A stretch of DNA of 25,436 bases from Pseudobdellovibrionaceae bacterium (GTDB taxonomy: Bacteria > Bdellovibrionota > Bdellovibrionia > Bdellovibrionales > JAMPXM01), in NCBI GenBank assembly GCA_016791465.1, contig JAEUWE010000459.1, positions 1 to 25,436 of the forward strand, given 5' to 3'. The notes below the pieces were generated by a model, which ran no database searches, had not been told where the DNA came from, and worked only from the letters and a program-made list of their open reading frames with translations. The position numbers and the translations under genes are program-made. Positions 8,901 through 15,666 of the stretch are shown in pieces (the first letter of the stretch is position 1; each line of letters begins with the position of its first letter).

Positions 8901-11900
8901 GCCCGGGTCAATTGCGGCTGCCGCGGCGACTTCGCCGGCACCATCGCCAATGTGGTTGGCTGATCCGATCCCCAGCTGTCCGACGGAGTTTGCGCCCCAG
9001 CATTTGACGCTGTTGTCAGCGAGTTTGGCGCAAGTGTTATGCGCGCTCATCCACACATCGGTTGCGTTTTGTCCAAGCGGCACGGACACAAGAGCATTGC
9101 CCATTTCGCCACCGCCGTCGCCGATGTTACTCGTCGTGCCGATGCCGAGCTGACCAACGTCATTCCGTCCCCAGCATTTGACAGTATTTGAATCTGTCAG
9201 GACGCAAACTGAGTCTTGTGTCACAGCGAGCTTCTCGGCCAAGACACCGGTGCCGAGTGAGATACCAGTGAGTGCTGCAACTTCGCCCGCGGAATCGCCG
9301 ATACGACTTATATGTCCTAGACCGAGTTGGCCCCAAGCATTGTCACCCCAGCATTTGACGGATTTGTCTTGAAGGCGCGCACAGGCAAAATAGTGACCGA
9401 CGCCGAGGTCGAGGACGTTTTGCCCAAGCGGTACGGCAGCAAGGCTATTTCCCATTTCGCCTGCGCCATCTCCGATTGTTAGCGTATTTCCTATACCGAG
9501 CTGACCGTAGCCATTGGAACCCCAACATTTGACTGACTGGTCCGAGAGAAGAGCGCAGGTGAAGTCGTTGCCGGCGCTGATCTTTGTTGCGGTGAGTCCG
9601 GTACCGAAGTCGACGTCAGGAAGATTGTCTCCCATATCGGCCTCGTAGTTGGTGTGTCCTGTGGTTCCCACGCCTCGTGCGTGACCGGCACCCCAGCAAC
9701 GAACTTTAGCATTATCAAGGATGGCGCAGGCGTGAAAGTATCCGACGGCCAGCTGAGTGGCCGTTCGGCCGTTACCGAGATTCACCGGAGGAAGAGCCGC
9801 CATCGATCCGTACTTTGTACCTTCGTATTCGGTACCGAGATAGGTGCGACCGCGGCCCCCCATGTTTGAGTCCGCGTTGTCTCTTGGTCCAAGGTTGAAG
9901 TTTCCATAGCAGCGGACACTTCCGTTCGTCATCCTGGCACAGCCAAAACCGCCGCCGAGACCAATCTCGACAGGTTCAAGACTTGCCGCGAAGGGAACTT
10001 TCGGAGCAAGAGCGACGACCTCGCTCGGTTTGTTTCCGTACAGAGAGGCGTCATCTCCGGGGATAAGACCATTAAAGCGCCCTCCCCAACATTTGATATT
10101 GCCATCGGTAAGAACGGCGCACGTCGTGTTGCTGCCAACGGAAACTTTTGAGACACCAATTCCTGCAACGGTCTGGCTGAGGTCGTTATCGGTAATCAGG
10201 ACATTGCCGCTACCAGATGAATACGTGCCCCAGGCAGCCACGAGTCCGAAGACTTCGTTCGGCTCAGCAGTCGTATCGTCGGTTGTTGAGACGGTAAAGG
10301 TATTGCCGAGGGTGTTTTTTGCGATCGTGACAGTTCCCGATTGCGTCGCCAGGTCCTCGCCGACGGTCGCCGTACCGGATACGGTTTTCCAGACGAACGG
10401 TACATCGTAGTTCGGACACATTGTTGAAAGCGTGGCTTTCACAACAGCGCTCTGTCCTTCGACGATGGGCGATGCGGTGAGTGTGACGCCGGGATAGTCG
10501 TTTTCGGTGATTGTGACGTCGAGAGTGGTCGTCGCACCAGCTGTTACATTTGTATAGCCGCCGGCTGCGACATGAACCGTCTCTCCCTCTTCGCAAGTGA
10601 CCGCGTCGTCAGCAGTGACGAGATTGAACTGAACCGTTAAGGTGCCGGCTGCGATACTGACGGGCTCGGCGACAAGGGCGGTATAGTCACTCGGTGTCGT
10701 CGCTGTTCCATCCGAAGTCGTCGCTGTCAGCCCAATCGCTTTCTCGCTGATCACGCTGAGTGTTGCAGAGATTTTGGCCGTCTGTCCTTCAGTGGGAGGT
10801 GCTTCTGCGTATGAGAGAGAAACTGTTGGCGGTGAATCATTGTCCTGAAGTGTAATCGTCGCGGTTGACGTGCCGAGCGTCGCATTGCCGGGCGCTGTGA
10901 GTGCTGCGGTAAAGGCTTGGTCATCTTCGTCGCGAGGATCGTCGGTGATGGTGACTGAGAGATTTTGTGTGAGACTCCCGGGGGCAATTGAAACGGCAGT
11001 TGAGGCGGCATCGAAGTCTTTGAAGATGCCGCTTGAAACTGCGGTGCCGTCGGTGCTGGCAAAGCTCGCCGTCACTGTCTTTTCAGAGATGATGGAGAGA
11101 GTTGCCGTGAGCGCAACCGTGCCGACGTCTTCAACCACGGTTTGCGTGCCGCCCAATGTGAGTGTTGGCGCCGCATCCTCATCGGTGATGGTGACAGTTG
11201 CGGTTCCAGTTCCGATTGTAGCGCCGGTCGGGTTGGCAAGGGTGACGGTGAAGGCCTGATCGGGCTCATCGCGTCCGTCATTGGTGAGCGGAACTTCAAA
11301 TTGGACTGAGGATGTGCCGGCCGTAATAGTAACTCCGGTTTGTGAGGTCGAATCAAAGTCCTTAAAGACGCCGCTTGAAACGGCTGTTCCATCCGCTGTC
11401 GAGAAATCAAAAGTCACGTCTTGATACGCATTTGCCGGGATCGATGCTGTGAGCACGGCTTTGCCGCCGGACACGTCTTCGGCGACCGTGATGTTGGCAA
11501 TCGACAGGATCAGGTCATTGACGGTGATCGAGAATTGCGCGGCAACAGTCGAATTGCCGGCACCGTTTTGGTCGTCAAAGACGACGCGGATGTTACACGT
11601 GCCGACGTAGTTTGTGGCGGGGCGATAGGTGATAGAACCCGTTGTGGCATCGATCGCAAGCTGCAGTGAGTTGTCAGAGCATTTTGTTCCTGTGGTTCCG
11701 GCGTGATCGAACGTATAGACACCGTAGCCTTCTTCTGATGCTTGAACGGCGGCGTTGTCTCGAATTTCGGTTGCCGGCGCGTTTCGTAAAAGGGCTGCCG
11801 CGTTGGCGATGGTTAGCGTCGGCGCCACGTTTGTGACGGTGAACGCGATAGTTGATGTCTGTGTTGCCGCGCCATCATTGACGGTCACCGCAATCGTGCA

Positions 11901-13340
11901 TGCGCCAACATCATTGTCGCCCGGAGTGCCACTCAGTGCTCCAGTTGTGCCGTTGACGCTCAGCCATGGGCCGCAGGTGTGAGTTCCAGCAAATGCGTAG
12001 GTGAACGAAGCGTTGTCGGGATCAGTGGTGACGGGTGAGCAAGCGTAGGCGGCGTCTTGCGCAACTGTCGTCGCACATGAAGCCACGTTCAGTGTTGGAG
12101 CGTCGTTTACGGCATTGACGGTGAGCGAGTAGGATTTCGTGTCGCTGAGCGAGCCATCGGTTGCAGTGATGGCGACCGTGCAGGTTCCCGCATCGGCTTG
12201 AAGCGGCGTTCCGCTCAGTGCGCCGGTCGTGCTGTTGACGCTGAGCCATGGACCGCAGGTGTGAGAGCCGGCGAACGACACCGTCAGAGATGGCCCATCG
12301 GCGTCGGTGATGACTGGAGAGCACGCATAGGCCGTATCCTCACTGGCGGTTGTGCTGCATGAAGTGACGTTGATCGCCGGCGCGATATTGGGAGCGATTT
12401 TCTCCCAAATTGTGGAGTAGGCGCTGCCGACGGAGATCCAGTTTCCAGCCGCATCGGCGCCGCGCACGCAAACTCGTACAAAACCATTCGGCGTCGATGA
12501 AAGATCGGGGGCTAGCGTCGTTGCCACTGGCGCTGCCGCGCTATAGCTCCAAACGGCAAGGCAGGTGGTGGTGAGGCTAGGGCCAAAGAGGTAGGAATAC
12601 TGTGTGACGTCTGTGCCGGAAACAGTACCGGTCGGTGATACCGTCGCACTTTGGCCTGCGGGAAGACCAGTGACCAAAACCGCAGCGGGAGGGACGACAT
12701 CTTTCTGAACCGCAAAAGTGCCGGTGCCGGTATTGCCGGCGTCATCGGAGTGAAAGGCGGAGATCGTCAATGGGCCATCGGCCAGGGTCGTGGTGTCGAG
12801 TGCGACAGAGAAAGTGCCACTGCTGCAGGTCGCTTTCGCTGAGACAGAGCCGATAACGACTTCGACCGGCTGATGCTCTTCCGAACACGTTCCGTCGACG
12901 ACATAGAGGGGAGCTGTCGACTGATTGATCCATGGTGCCTGTGTTGCGGCCACGGAAATGAGCGGTGGATCAGTATCTTTCAGGATGGAAGTTGCCGTTG
13001 TTGACTTCTTTGCGGCAACACCACCGATGAGGGCGAGTTGGCCATCGGGAAGACCAGAGAGATTCAGTGTTTTTTCGAATCGTCCGCCGGTACAGGGAAG
13101 GCTCAGGCGCACAGCTGTGCCGAGGTTGATGGCGACGGGGCCGCTCGTGCAGCTGCCTTTTAAAGTGTAGCTTGATTTGTTTTGTGAATTGATTGGCGTA
13201 AGCGTATCGAACTGGATATCAGTTCGACTCACTTCGCCGATGAGCGGGCGCAAGTCGCAACCGGCGAGCGCGAGAGTAAGAGCAATGACTGGCAGTGCAT
13301 AGGAGCGCCCTTCGCCTCCATTGAGACGACGACTCCACAT
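3510..13340 (-). CDS. Giant multidomain lipoprotein with 28 RCC1 blades, about 3276 aa
   Basis: Predicted envelope-anchored repeat protein, possibly an adhesin; function unknown. The ATG at 13340 gives a typical lipoprotein signal (MWSRRLNGG, hydrophobic core, LAGC, lipid Cys28). An ATG at 13370 (3286 aa) or a TTG at 13424 (3304 aa) would be in frame, but none of the three has a clear ribosome-binding site. Approximate layout: Ig-like region 30-317; two Cys-containing putative-Ig (He_PIG) domains 317-503 with HTCGPWLSVN and TGALSGTP; a related domain 503-609; four Calx-beta domains 609-1055; 14 RCC1 blades 1055-1918; four FN3-like domains each with a Cys pair 1918-2348; a fifth Calx-beta 2348-2461; 14 RCC1 blades 2461-3276. 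Blades share CAILDNGxxKCWG and a loop like GDGPGEMGDALP. The frame is open throughout. Asp follows the lipidated Cys. There is no C-terminal barrel or autotransporter domain. Confidence 0.9.
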   Translation of the reverse strand: MWSRRLNGGEGRSYALPVIALTLALAGCDLRPLIGEVSRTDIQFDTLTPINSQNKSSYTLKGSCTSGPVAINLGTAVRLSLPCTGGRFEKTLNLSGLPDGQLALIGGVAAKKSTTATSILKDTDPPLISVAATQAPWINQSTAPLYVVDGTCSEEHQPVEVVIGSVSAKATCSSGTFSVALDTTTLADGPLTISAFHSDDAGNTGTGTFAVQKDVVPPAAVLVTGLPAGQSATVSPTGTVSGTDVTQYSYLFGPSLTTTCLAVWSYSAAAPVATTLAPDLSSTPNGFVRVCVRGADAAGNWISVGSAYSTIWEKIAPNIAPAINVTSCSTTASEDTAYACSPVITDADGPSLTVSFAGSHTCGPWLSVNSTTGALSGTPLQADAGTCTVAITATDGSLSDTKSYSLTVNAVNDAPTLNVASCATTVAQDAAYACSPVTTDPDNASFTYAFAGTHTCGPWLSVNGTTGALSGTPGDNDVGACTIAVTVNDGAATQTSTIAFTVTNVAPTLTIANAAALLRNAPATEIRDNAAVQASEEGYGVYTFDHAGTTGTKCSDNSLQLAIDATTGSITYRPATNYVGTCNIRVVFDDQNGAGNSTVAAQFSITVNDLILSIANITVAEDVSGGKAVLTASIPANAYQDVTFDFSTADGTAVSSGVFKDFDSTSQTGVTITAGTSSVQFEVPLTNDGRDEPDQAFTVTLANPTGATIGTGTATVTITDEDAAPTLTLGGTQTVVEDVGTVALTATLSIISEKTVTASFASTDGTAVSSGIFKDFDAASTAVSIAPGSLTQNLSVTITDDPRDEDDQAFTAALTAPGNATLGTSTATITLQDNDSPPTVSLSYAEAPPTEGQTAKISATLSVISEKAIGLTATTSDGTATTPSDYTALVAEPVSIAAGTLTVQFNLVTADDAVTCEEGETVHVAAGGYTNVTAGATTTLDVTITENDYPGVTLTASPIVEGQSAVVKATLSTMCPNYDVPFVWKTVSGTATVGEDLATQSGTVTIAKNTLGNTFTVSTTDDTTAEPNEVFGLVAAWGTYSSGSGNVLITDNDLSQTVAGIGVSKVSVGSNTTCAVLTDGNIKCWGGRFNGLIPGDDASLYGNKPSEVVALAPKVPFAASLEPVEIGLGGGFGCARMTNGSVRCYGNFNLGPRDNADSNMGGRGRTYLGTEYEGTKYGSMAALPPVNLGNGRTATQLAVGYFHACAILDNAKVRCWGAGHARGVGTTGHTNYEADMGDNLPDVDFGTGLTATKISAGNDFTCALLSDQSVKCWGSNGYGQLGIGNTLTIGDGAGEMGNSLAAVPLGQNVLDLGVGHYFACARLQDKSVKCWGDNAWGQLGLGHISRIGDSAGEVAALTGISLGTGVLAEKLAVTQDSVCVLTDSNTVKCWGRNDVGQLGIGTTSNIGDGGGEMGNALVSVPLGQNATDVWMSAHNTCAKLADNSVKCWGANSVGQLGIGSANHIGDGAGEVAAAAAIDPGANYEILGISHAKTSGYASGGLCYLLRNTVLNKNEARCFGDNRNGRLGLENMYIGDGPGEMGAALPTLKLGTGLKAVDVQVLSGGVCALFSNQKVKCWGRYEVNGAGSSTVIGTGLSPLVGDSIPYVNFGTGANVIKIDSHLNSTCGLLTDGRLKCFGYNSGWQMGYNATFSSIFGDAAGEVGDNMQVLNFGAGRKVVDFSVGNTHTCAILDNGKLKCVGNNYYGQLGLGHNLTMGDSALEVGDSLADADLGTSRTAQSISVGVEASFAILDNGSAVAWGSNDYYQLGTRTTHIGDGSGEMGNALAPINWGIGLTAKKFIAGRDRGSCAILSNDTLKCWGINGYNSINWGRLGKGTTGSHGNAWDALSDKYSPINIGTGLKVKEASTSTHTCTVTTDERLKCFGWNYDGRLGLEDQITRGDNPGEMGDSLPFVDLGLTAGAGPASFIISGVTGGSDATADSLLGHTEPTIQWSASTGAVDYLVTIVAADQSTVSCAEQTTASTTFSFIGCTLTSGSQYYARVIARDGSANTKAAANSLFPFTVDTVAPAAFLVSGVSGDTDTTVDAALTDGVIPTITWTVPEGGAGRFDVTIYENDGVTSKCATVAKLSGNTSHRFASCALTQGATYLARVVAFNPNGTQSTEASNSLFSFTVGDTSGPAAFTISGITGEPNDEDFNTVLSGGSLATVNWADTTGEDSYDVTLFESDGTTVKCATSNVPADQTEKTFTGCHLSGGATYVATVVAKDAFSSTPATNSPFTFTVATTPGSFDILGVQGGAFDTTTDANLSDSNIPTILWSASTGATAYSVSVRTLDGNTICSSSVGVTTSTTLNGCYLEAATSYRAYISASGTGTTTATNNGYLFTVADYPVLSVNRPLVTEGQNATFNVTASKVWSQDLTVNYRTAGLRADPNLDFTPTTGTVTILAGQTTANFSIATRDDSTLEVDETFTVSLYQPSNAALSKNSIGLATIQDNEAPNASAPVMVKVGGNNFSCGLFQDGRVKCWGDTAYSQLGHPYHLIGDEPGETGDNVPAVDLGVGFNVAQAISGWGGNNGWSCARSTTGVIKCWGDGSSYGIRGTGAGGYNGLNAGTMGASVPTIDLGDTATAIYGGGGFACAQLTGGGVKCWGRNDSGRLGLGDSNHRGDNPGEMGASLPYLDFGTGRTVTQMSVGTSHSCAILDNGDLKCWGENNYGQLGLGNTNHRGDAAGEMGDALPAVNLGTGRTAKFVSAGYLATCAILDNDFVKCWGYNGYAQLGNGNTNTIGDGPGEMGDALAPVAGLGTVKKVAVGGNFTCAIKSDDSTTCWGDSGYGKLGRGGGASATVRLGTGLYATDINPAGGGMCARLNNNAVKCWGANFDGRLGLGRTDNIGDSPDDMGDLLPSVDLGTGLDVLGVSVAADSKNVCFVASNNAVKCFGDSRYGGTGRSLHYIGDEPGEMGAALKAIDFGTTEKVVDIVLGNVHGCAIFETGRVKCWGEGGSYNSGPSGSIGDYVGEVASSPFFAFGINRKALSIASGDNHTCVLTDDFEVYCVGYGSDGRLANGYADHASSNDNLNIAKWGTGRRVLQLTAGQTSTCAMLDDFTVKCFGPGSGRLGQGDTTTRGHTAGTVGDAVPPIKIGTGRTAASIAATYNGTCAVLDTGALKCWGWDNGGTLGNYTSAMIGDSPAEMGDALISTPIGTTISSVSGQFSNFCALMWNGTGSLAKCWGYGSVGENGIGNGGNVGDAAGEVAALTGISLGTGREPVSAIVNNGVGCALLDNNTVKCWGEGTFLGTGSTFNRGDGAGEMGDSLPVLDLGL
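7590..10180 (-). repeat. RCC1-encoding tandem repeat block 1 (14 units)
   Basis: This is a second array of 14 RCC1 blades in the same gene, separated from block 2 by the four FN3-like domains and one Calx-beta domain. Units are more divergent than in block 2, and a few have insertions (for example the blade near 8770-8880). One blade, near 8055-8105, lacks both conserved Cys. Confidence 0.78.
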
Positions 13341-13435
13341 CCAAATGTGATGACGCCATTGGGCCGACATATAACCGACGTTCTCCTGCGCAAACGTTCG
13401 ACGTTCTGTCTTTCTTTTCGGCAATATCGGTGAAA

Positions 13436-13441
13436 TGTATA
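13436..13441 (-). promoter_or_regulatory. Possible -10 element for the giant gene
   Basis: TATACA on the minus strand would start transcription near 13429. No convincing -35 hexamer is seen (best is TGTTTC at 17 bp). This position leaves no room for a ribosome-binding site before the TTG at 13424, which supports an ATG start at 13370 or 13340. Confidence 0.22.
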
Positions 13442-13519
13442 AGCGAAGGTCTCAAAACGAAACAGTCGTTAATGAGGTCCTCATATCGGTGTTTCGTCTT
13501 GAGCGAGGCCGTTGCGCTG

Positions 13520-13544
13520 CGGGAAAAAAAGTGCCCGTTTCCCG
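13520..13544 (-). terminator. Stem-loop after the metallopeptidase-like gene
   Basis: On the minus strand CGGGAAA and TTTCCCG form a 7-bp stem beginning 4 nt after the TGA at 13549-13551. The loop contains a T run, so the T tract is not in the canonical position. It probably separates this gene from the giant gene. Confidence 0.4.
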
Positions 13545-13548
13545 ATTC

Positions 13549-14994
13549 TCAATGTGACTGATCGTCTTGAAACAGAACAAAATAAATGATCGCGCCCAAT
13601 GTCGCTGGCGGAAGTGTGACCCGAGCGGTTGAATAGACCATCGCCGACGTGGCCAAGGCGGGGCGTTCGTCTGGACCGGCCAGACCGTTGGCCCTTGGTT
13701 CAGCACTTCCCATTCGATTCGGAGTGAGTCCGTCGAGAGTGAACAGATTTGCGTTTGCGGCTTCGGCGATCACGCGCATCGCGGTGACGTCATTTTTGTA
13801 GAAGCGTGCAAGTGCTCGTAGAAAGTGCTGCATGTTTCCATGCTCAATCTCTAGAGGAGTTGACGAGATGAATCCAGTATAGGGACCGCCCGTTTTTGCG
13901 ATCGTATCGAGAAGGCCTTTGAGGTCAGCCGTCATTCGATCAGCGCCGAGTGTTTCGCGAAGCCGCCAGAGAATGCCCGAATAGGCGAGGGAGTTATGAT
14001 ACTGACTCATGAATTGATCAGTTCTGAAAATGTTGCGTGTCACCGGGAGGCCACCGCGAGCTCCGCTTAGCACCTTCGTGAGGTCGCGCGCTTCGGCGAT
14101 TTCACCGGCGATAACGGGGCTATTTGTAAAGTGCGCGGCAAGAAAGTCAGGGATGGCCTCTTGAAGCGACTGTGCGGTCGGTCTATTGAAGAACGCATCG
14201 GGCCGATAAGTCATCGCAAGCATGGAGTGCACGCGTTCGTGCGCCAGCACGGACGGTGAGGTCACAATCGCCGCCTCGTCTCGGAAAGGCAGAAGACTGA
14301 TGGTCGTATCGCTCTGTCCGCGCCACGGGCTCCAAAGGCCTGCGATAAGACAATATGGTCCCAGCGTTACTTTCTTTGCGTACTTCGAATCGCGAATATG
14401 AACGATCGTTTTTTCGGGAAGGCGAAAGCCTGAGCCTTTCAAAAATGCGTCGAACTCTGAAAGAATGCGGCCAACAACCTGTCCATTGGCGCTATGCTGC
14501 TTTGATCCAAAGTCTCCATAGACCTCAAGGCCTGGACCTTTAAAGACCTTTGGTCGCGGTTCGTACATCATTCTCGAGATGTCGCGCGTGATTTCATTCG
14601 CCCTTGCGAGACTCGCCTTCAAGTCTCGCACTGGGTCTTCGGAAAAATTCATGCGGATTGGTGCGGTACCAAGCGAGGCCGTGGCTGGATTGACGGCGAT
14701 CGTTGAGTCTATCCCTTCGAGCTTAAATCGAATGAGAAAAACGCCGTTCTGCATTTCGCTTCCTGCAAAAGTTCCGACGACCGGGATGTCGTGATTGAGT
14801 CGCGTGATGAGGTAGCGCTTGTCTGGTGTCTTCTCGAGTTGTTCGATGAGTTTTGCTGTGAGCTCGGTCGGAAGAGATGGCGCACGAAACACGTCCTCGC
14901 AGGTCCCTCCGGCGCCAAACGAACGTGTCGGCGCAAGGCCGCAAATCAGACCGATTGCAAACGTGAAAGTGAGGATCCGTCGACGAACGTGCAT
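13549..14994 (-). CDS. Secreted zinc-metallopeptidase-like protein (HExxH), 481 aa
   Basis: Putative exported metalloprotease; family not recognised. The ATG at 14994 is chosen because CAGGAG lies 4 nt upstream. A GTG 11 codons earlier is in frame but has its AAGGGA directly against the start codon. A signal peptide (MHVRRRI, hydrophobic core, about FGA/GG) is followed by about 210 residues without a recognised motif. Then comes HERVH: His252, Glu253 and His256 form an HExxH site. Glu279 in QEAIPDF, 23 residues beyond His256, is a good third ligand of the gluzincin type. Close to the C-terminus is a short hydrophobic stretch (GAIIYFVLF) before a polar tail. It is transcribed away from the two-component operon and toward the giant gene. 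The catalytic site is directly visible; activity and substrate are inference. Confidence 0.78.
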   Translation of the reverse strand: MHVRRRILTFTFAIGLICGLAPTRSFGAGGTCEDVFRAPSLPTELTAKLIEQLEKTPDKRYLITRLNHDIPVVGTFAGSEMQNGVFLIRFKLEGIDSTIAVNPATASLGTAPIRMNFSEDPVRDLKASLARANEITRDISRMMYEPRPKVFKGPGLEVYGDFGSKQHSANGQVVGRILSEFDAFLKGSGFRLPEKTIVHIRDSKYAKKVTLGPYCLIAGLWSPWRGQSDTTISLLPFRDEAAIVTSPSVLAHERVHSMLAMTYRPDAFFNRPTAQSLQEAIPDFLAAHFTNSPVIAGEIAEARDLTKVLSGARGGLPVTRNIFRTDQFMSQYHNSLAYSGILWRLRETLGADRMTADLKGLLDTIAKTGGPYTGFISSTPLEIEHGNMQHFLRALARFYKNDVTAMRVIAEAANANLFTLDGLTPNRMGSAEPRANGLAGPDERPALATSAMVYSTARVTLPPATLGAIIYFVLFQDDQSH

Positions 14995-15163
14995 GGAACT
15001 CCTGTTATTCGAAGCGAGAGAAATCACTCCCTTATCGCCAACATGCGAGAATCATACTCGATTCCATTCGTTGAATTGGGTCTGGCATAGGCGTCAGCTC
15101 GTCAATAGCCGAGAAGACCGGGGCCGCGAATGAGAACAAAGGGGCTGGGGCTGAGCTTCGGCC

Positions 15164-15188
15164 CTCCTGTCGAGGGGTTCGACAGGAG
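15164..15188. repeat. Perfect 10-bp inverted repeat with 5-nt loop
   Basis: CTCCTGTCGA (15164-15173) and TCGACAGGAG (15179-15188) are exact reverse complements around GGGGT. The repeat lies in the 273-bp divergent region between the metallopeptidase-like gene and the response regulator, 80 bp before the latter's start. No gene ends toward it, so it is not a terminator; it could be an operator or a leader stem-loop. No strong sigma-70 promoter was found in the region; TATAAG at about 15205 is the best -10 candidate. Confidence 0.6.
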
Positions 15189-15267
15189 ATCTTCAAGGGT
15201 TCATATAAGTTGCTTCATCCTGTCTTCACCGTGTCGTGCGATCGTGAACAGGTATGGAGGTGCGACA

Positions 15268-15666
15268 GTGGTAACCGCAATCCTGATTGACGACAGTCTG
15301 ACAATCCAGAAGCTCCTGGAGCGCCTGACCGCAGGTAAAGCGACGATCGCCGGTCGCGCGAAGGATGGCTTCACGGGCTTCGATCTTTTCAAGCAAACGC
15401 GTCCCGACATCGTGTTTCTCGATATCACAATGCCGAACTGTGGCGGCAAAGAATGCCTTAAGATGATTCTTGATCTTGATCGCAATGCTTGCGTGATCAT
15501 GGTTTCGAGTCTTGGCGATCAGGCGACGATGCAGGAGTGTCTTGATATCGGCGCCCGAGCATTTTTGAAGAAAGAGGAGCTGGCGACGGGCGATCCTGAA
15601 TCGAAACAAAAGCTTCATGCTCTTATCGAGCAACTGGTTCAGCCCCAAGAATCGAGAGCCGCATGA
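15268..15666 (+). CDS. Single-domain response regulator (CheY-like receiver), 132 aa
   Basis: Cytoplasmic phospho-acceptor with no output domain. The GTG at 15268 is chosen because GGAGG lies 7 nt upstream and the receiver fold begins at once (VTAILIDDS). A start 46 codons earlier would add non-receiver sequence. Receiver landmarks are the acidic pocket DD at about 8-9, phospho-acceptor Asp52 in VFLDITMP, a Ser in MVSS at the switch position, and Lys in FLKKE. The stop overlaps the kinase start as ATGA (15663-15666), so translation is probably coupled and the kinase is the likely partner. As a lone receiver it may act through protein contacts or as a phosphate sink or intermediate. Confidence 0.9.
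   Translation: MVTAILIDDSLTIQKLLERLTAGKATIAGRAKDGFTGFDLFKQTRPDIVFLDITMPNCGGKECLKMILDLDRNACVIMVSSLGDQATMQECLDIGARAFLKKEELATGDPESKQKLHALIEQLVQPQESRAA

Noticed and set aside
3510..10180. Repeats considered as a CRISPR array or non-coding satellite
   Set aside because: The repeats are long, degenerate, in frame, and translate as RCC1 blades with conserved Cys and Trp-Gly; there are no short identical repeats with unique spacers.
15130..15267. N-terminal extension of the response regulator to an ATG at 15130
   Set aside because: The extra 46 residues are not receiver-like, would span the perfect inverted repeat, and the GTG at 15268 has an excellent GGAGG site.
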